Shown here: positions 62,141 through 64,000 of the stretch, piece by piece
Layout of the letters: every line of letters begins with the position of its first letter
How positions within the stretch are numbered: position 1 is the stretch's first letter
From: CAZYFH01 sp964646815
GTDB taxonomy: Bacteria > Acidobacteriota > Vicinamibacteria > Vicinamibacterales > UBA8438
Reading direction: 5' to 3'
Assembly: GCA_964646815.1 (NCBI GenBank)
Contig: CAZYFH010000001.1
Coordinates: forward strand, 1-64,000
DNA length: 64,000 nt
The notes under the pieces: model-generated
What the model was told of the DNA's origin: nothing
What the model saw: only the letters and a program-made list of their open reading frames with translations
Databases searched by the model: none
Made by a program: the position numbers and the translations under genes

Positions 62141-62177
62141 GTGAGGACGTTTCTGTTCGGTCCGAGGTCGGCACCGA

Positions 62178-63542
62178 ATGTCGCGGATGTTCAAGAAGAT
62201 TCTGATCGCCAACCGAGGCGAGGTTGCCCTCCGGATCCTTGCGGCGTGCCACGAGCTGGGGATTACGGCGGTGGCAGTCTATTCAGTCGCCGACCGTAAC
62301 GCGCGGCACGTCCGGTTGGCCGATGAAACCGTCTGCATCGGGCCGGCGCCACCGATCGACAGCTATCTGAGCGGCCCCGCGATCATCGAGGCGGCAGTGC
62401 AAACGCGCGCAGATGCCGTTCACCCCGGCTACGGATTCCTGTCGGAAAGCGCCGCGCTGTCAGACGCATGCACTGCTCGCGGGGTGACCTTTATCGGCCC
62501 TCCCTCGGCGGTGCTGCGCCTCACGGGTGACAAGGTGGGCGCGCGCGTCGCGATGCGGCGCGCGGGTCTCTCCGTCTTGCCCGGGACAGAAACGGCGATC
62601 GAGACGACGGCTCAGCTGCACGACGCGGCCCGCGGCATTGGGTACCCGCTGATCATTAAGGCGCGCGCAGGCGGTGGTGGGCGTGGGCTTCGGGTGGTCA
62701 ACGAACCTGACATGATCGAACCAGCCTGGGCGACGGCCGGACGCGAGGCCGAGAGGGCATTCGGCAACGGTGAGCTGTATCTCGAGCGGTACCTGGTGTC
62801 GCCGCGGCACATCGAGGTTCAGGTCCTGGCAGACGATACGGGAGCAGCGGTCCTGCTCGGGGAGCGCGAGTGCTCGATCCAGCGTCGACACCAGAAGATT
62901 CTTGAGGAGTCACCCAGTCTTGCGCTGGACGATGTGGCCCGCCAGGAACTGGGACGGCGGGTGGCCGACGCCGTGCGAGCGGTGGGGTATCGGAACGCCG
63001 GGACGTTCGAGTTCCTCCAGGATGAGCGCGGGCAGCTCCATTTCCTCGAAGTGAACGCGCGCCTGCAAGTTGAGCACCCGGTCACGGAGATGGTGACCGG
63101 TGTCGACATCGTCAAGGAGCAGATTCGCATCGCCGCGGGAGATGGGCTCTCCCTGCCGCCGGTGGACATGACGCCGTCCGGTCACGCGATCGAGTGCCGT
63201 GTGAATGCGGAGAGCCCGCTCACCCTCCGGCCGACCCCTGGTGTGATCACGGCGTTCAGTGTGCCGGGCGGAGATGGTCCAGGTGTCCGGGTCGACAGCG
63301 CCATGGAAGCCGGCTGCGAAGTGACGCCACACTACGACTCGCTGGTGGCCAAGGTGATTACGCACGGGCGTGATCGCACGGAGGCGATCGCACGTATGCG
63401 GCGGGTGCTGCAGACGACCATCATCGAGGGGATTGAGACCACGATCCCGCTCCACCTACGCATCCTCGACGATCCGGAGTTTCGCGCGGGGCATCTCAGC
63501 ACCGCGTTCATCGAGCGATTCATAGTCGAGGTTGGAGGCTAG
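62178..63542 (+). CDS. accC: Acetyl-CoA carboxylase biotin carboxylase subunit
   Basis: AccC carboxylates the biotin on AccB with ATP and bicarbonate. The 454-residue ATP-grasp protein has FKKILIANRGEVALRIL, ADAVHPGYGFLSESAAL, GDKVGARVAMRRAGL, IIKARAGGGGRGLRVV (Gly-rich ATP lid), RECSIQRRHQKILEESPS, LEVNARLQVEHPVTEMVTGVDIVKEQI and HYDSLVAKVI. Size and motifs are standard. It shares its last base with the thiE start. Confidence 0.97.
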   Translation: MSRMFKKILIANRGEVALRILAACHELGITAVAVYSVADRNARHVRLADETVCIGPAPPIDSYLSGPAIIEAAVQTRADAVHPGYGFLSESAALSDACTARGVTFIGPPSAVLRLTGDKVGARVAMRRAGLSVLPGTETAIETTAQLHDAARGIGYPLIIKARAGGGGRGLRVVNEPDMIEPAWATAGREAERAFGNGELYLERYLVSPRHIEVQVLADDTGAAVLLGERECSIQRRHQKILEESPSLALDDVARQELGRRVADAVRAVGYRNAGTFEFLQDERGQLHFLEVNARLQVEHPVTEMVTGVDIVKEQIRIAAGDGLSLPPVDMTPSGHAIECRVNAESPLTLRPTPGVITAFSVPGGDGPGVRVDSAMEAGCEVTPHYDSLVAKVITHGRDRTEAIARMRRVLQTTIIEGIETTIPLHLRILDDPEFRAGHLSTAFIERFIVEVGG

Positions 63543-64000
63543 TGCGTCTCCCACCGCTCTATGCGATCGTCGATGTGGCGACGGCCGTCGCTCACGGCTG
63601 GAAGGTCGTCGACCTCGCGGCGGCGTATCTCGCGGGCGGGGCGCGGTGGATTCAGCTCCGCGGTGGCGACACACCCACGGGAGCGCTACTGCGGTGGTGC
63701 GATCAGATCGTCGAGCGTGCGGCGCGATATGGCGCGACCGTGATCGTCAATGACCGTCCCGATCTCGCACGGCTTGCCGGCGCCGACGGGGTGCACGTCG
63801 GACAGCAGGACCTGCCTGTGGCCACTGTCCGGCGCCAACTTGGGGAGACCGGACTCATCGGTCTCTCGACGCACACGCCAGGTGAGATCGCGGAGGCTCA
63901 ATCACGAGCGTTCGACTATGTGGCCGTGGGACCGGTGTATGGCACGACCACAAAGAGCACGGGATATGCGGCGACCGGACTGACGGCGGTCCGGGGGGCC
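63542..64000 (+). CDS. thiE: Thiamine-phosphate synthase (3' end cut by window edge)
   Basis: ThiE joins the pyrimidine and thiazole halves of thiamine. The first 153 codons are present from GTG 63542: PPLYAIVDVATAVAHGW, GARWIQLRGGDTPTGALLRW, VIVNDRPDLARLAGADGVHVGQQDLP (canonical), IGLSTHTPGEIAEAQ and YVAVGPVYGTTTKSTGY. All the usual ThiE motifs are kept, unlike the divergent copy at 26460. No TPP riboswitch is seen. It is translationally coupled to accC, an odd neighbour. Confidence 0.92.
   Translation, partial: MRLPPLYAIVDVATAVAHGWKVVDLAAAYLAGGARWIQLRGGDTPTGALLRWCDQIVERAARYGATVIVNDRPDLARLAGADGVHVGQQDLPVATVRRQLGETGLIGLSTHTPGEIAEAQSRAFDYVAVGPVYGTTTKSTGYAATGLTAVRGA

Noticed and set aside
60341..62212. 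623-codon open frame antisense to the TPR, M24 peptidase and accB genes
   Set aside because: The plus strand holds three well-defined proteins; the antisense product is His/Arg/Asp-rich shadow sequence without motifs.
63400..63541. TPP riboswitch before thiE
   Set aside because: The thiE start overlaps the accC stop, leaving no leader, and no thi-box motif is present; none precedes the copy at 26460 either.

Overview
This is 64 kb of GC-rich, gene-dense bacterial chromosome with many GTG and TTG starts and many 1-4 bp stop/start overlaps. The host is diderm: it encodes LolA, two secretins (one a lipoprotein), a PilMNOPQ alignment complex and cytoplasmic murein recycling. The gene mix (DUF4390 protein plus NtrY/NtrX pair, TPR proteins, RodZ-like protein, small conserved orphans) fits an Acidobacteriota-like organism, perhaps Vicinamibacteria. 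That is inference from gene content, not proof.

Layout. 1-3.2 kb: groES with a promoter and CIRCE operator, a small Fis-like protein, purC, a flippase-like membrane protein and nrdR. 3.2-7.4 kb: DUF4390 protein and an NtrY/NtrX-type two-component system. 7.4-12.6 kb: ftcD facing a TPR/RDD/pgpA/cinA/thpR run. 12.9-15.5 kb: plsY, gpsA, ftsY. 15.6-18.6 kb: ribD-ribE-ribBA without ribH. 18.9-25.4 kb: ffh, then rpsP-khpA-rimM-trmD-rplS, rnhB and a large TPR protein. 25.4-29 kb is a decayed stretch: a truncated membrane protein, an IS481-like remnant, a divergent thiE, a RodZ-like gene and a broken repeat-type gene. 28.9-31.8 kb (minus): GHMP kinase, polX (two homopolymer frameshifts) and a small gene.

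31.9-39.5 kb is a peptidoglycan run: nagZ, ldcA, mpl, pxpB, pxpC, murB, murA. The first three return muropeptides to UDP-MurNAc-tripeptide; MurA and MurB make new UDP-MurNAc. MurA has Asp in place of the usual catalytic Cys. 39.5-42.7 kb (minus): a TPR secretin lipoprotein, lolA, a Cys-less rhodanese-like protein and an FmdB zinc ribbon. 42.7-47 kb is a second decayed stretch: an ilvA pseudogene end-to-end with an intact threonine synthase, a small conserved protein with a duplicated fragment, and a broken FMN reductase. Then come tRNA-Ala(CGC), pfkA and a second threonine synthase.

49.9-53.6 kb (minus): rplM-rpsI-rpsB-tsf-pyrH-frr. 53.8-59.5 kb: pilMNOPQ. 59.7-64 kb: TPR protein, M24 peptidase, accB, accC and a canonical thiE cut by the window edge.

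No CRISPR array, prophage, complete insertion sequence or defence island was seen. The points most worth a second look are the peptidoglycan cluster with embedded pxpBC and divergent GHMP kinase, the palindromic shared -10 element between that kinase and nagZ, the MurA Asp variant, two families of dispersed intergenic repeats, and the clusters of broken genes.
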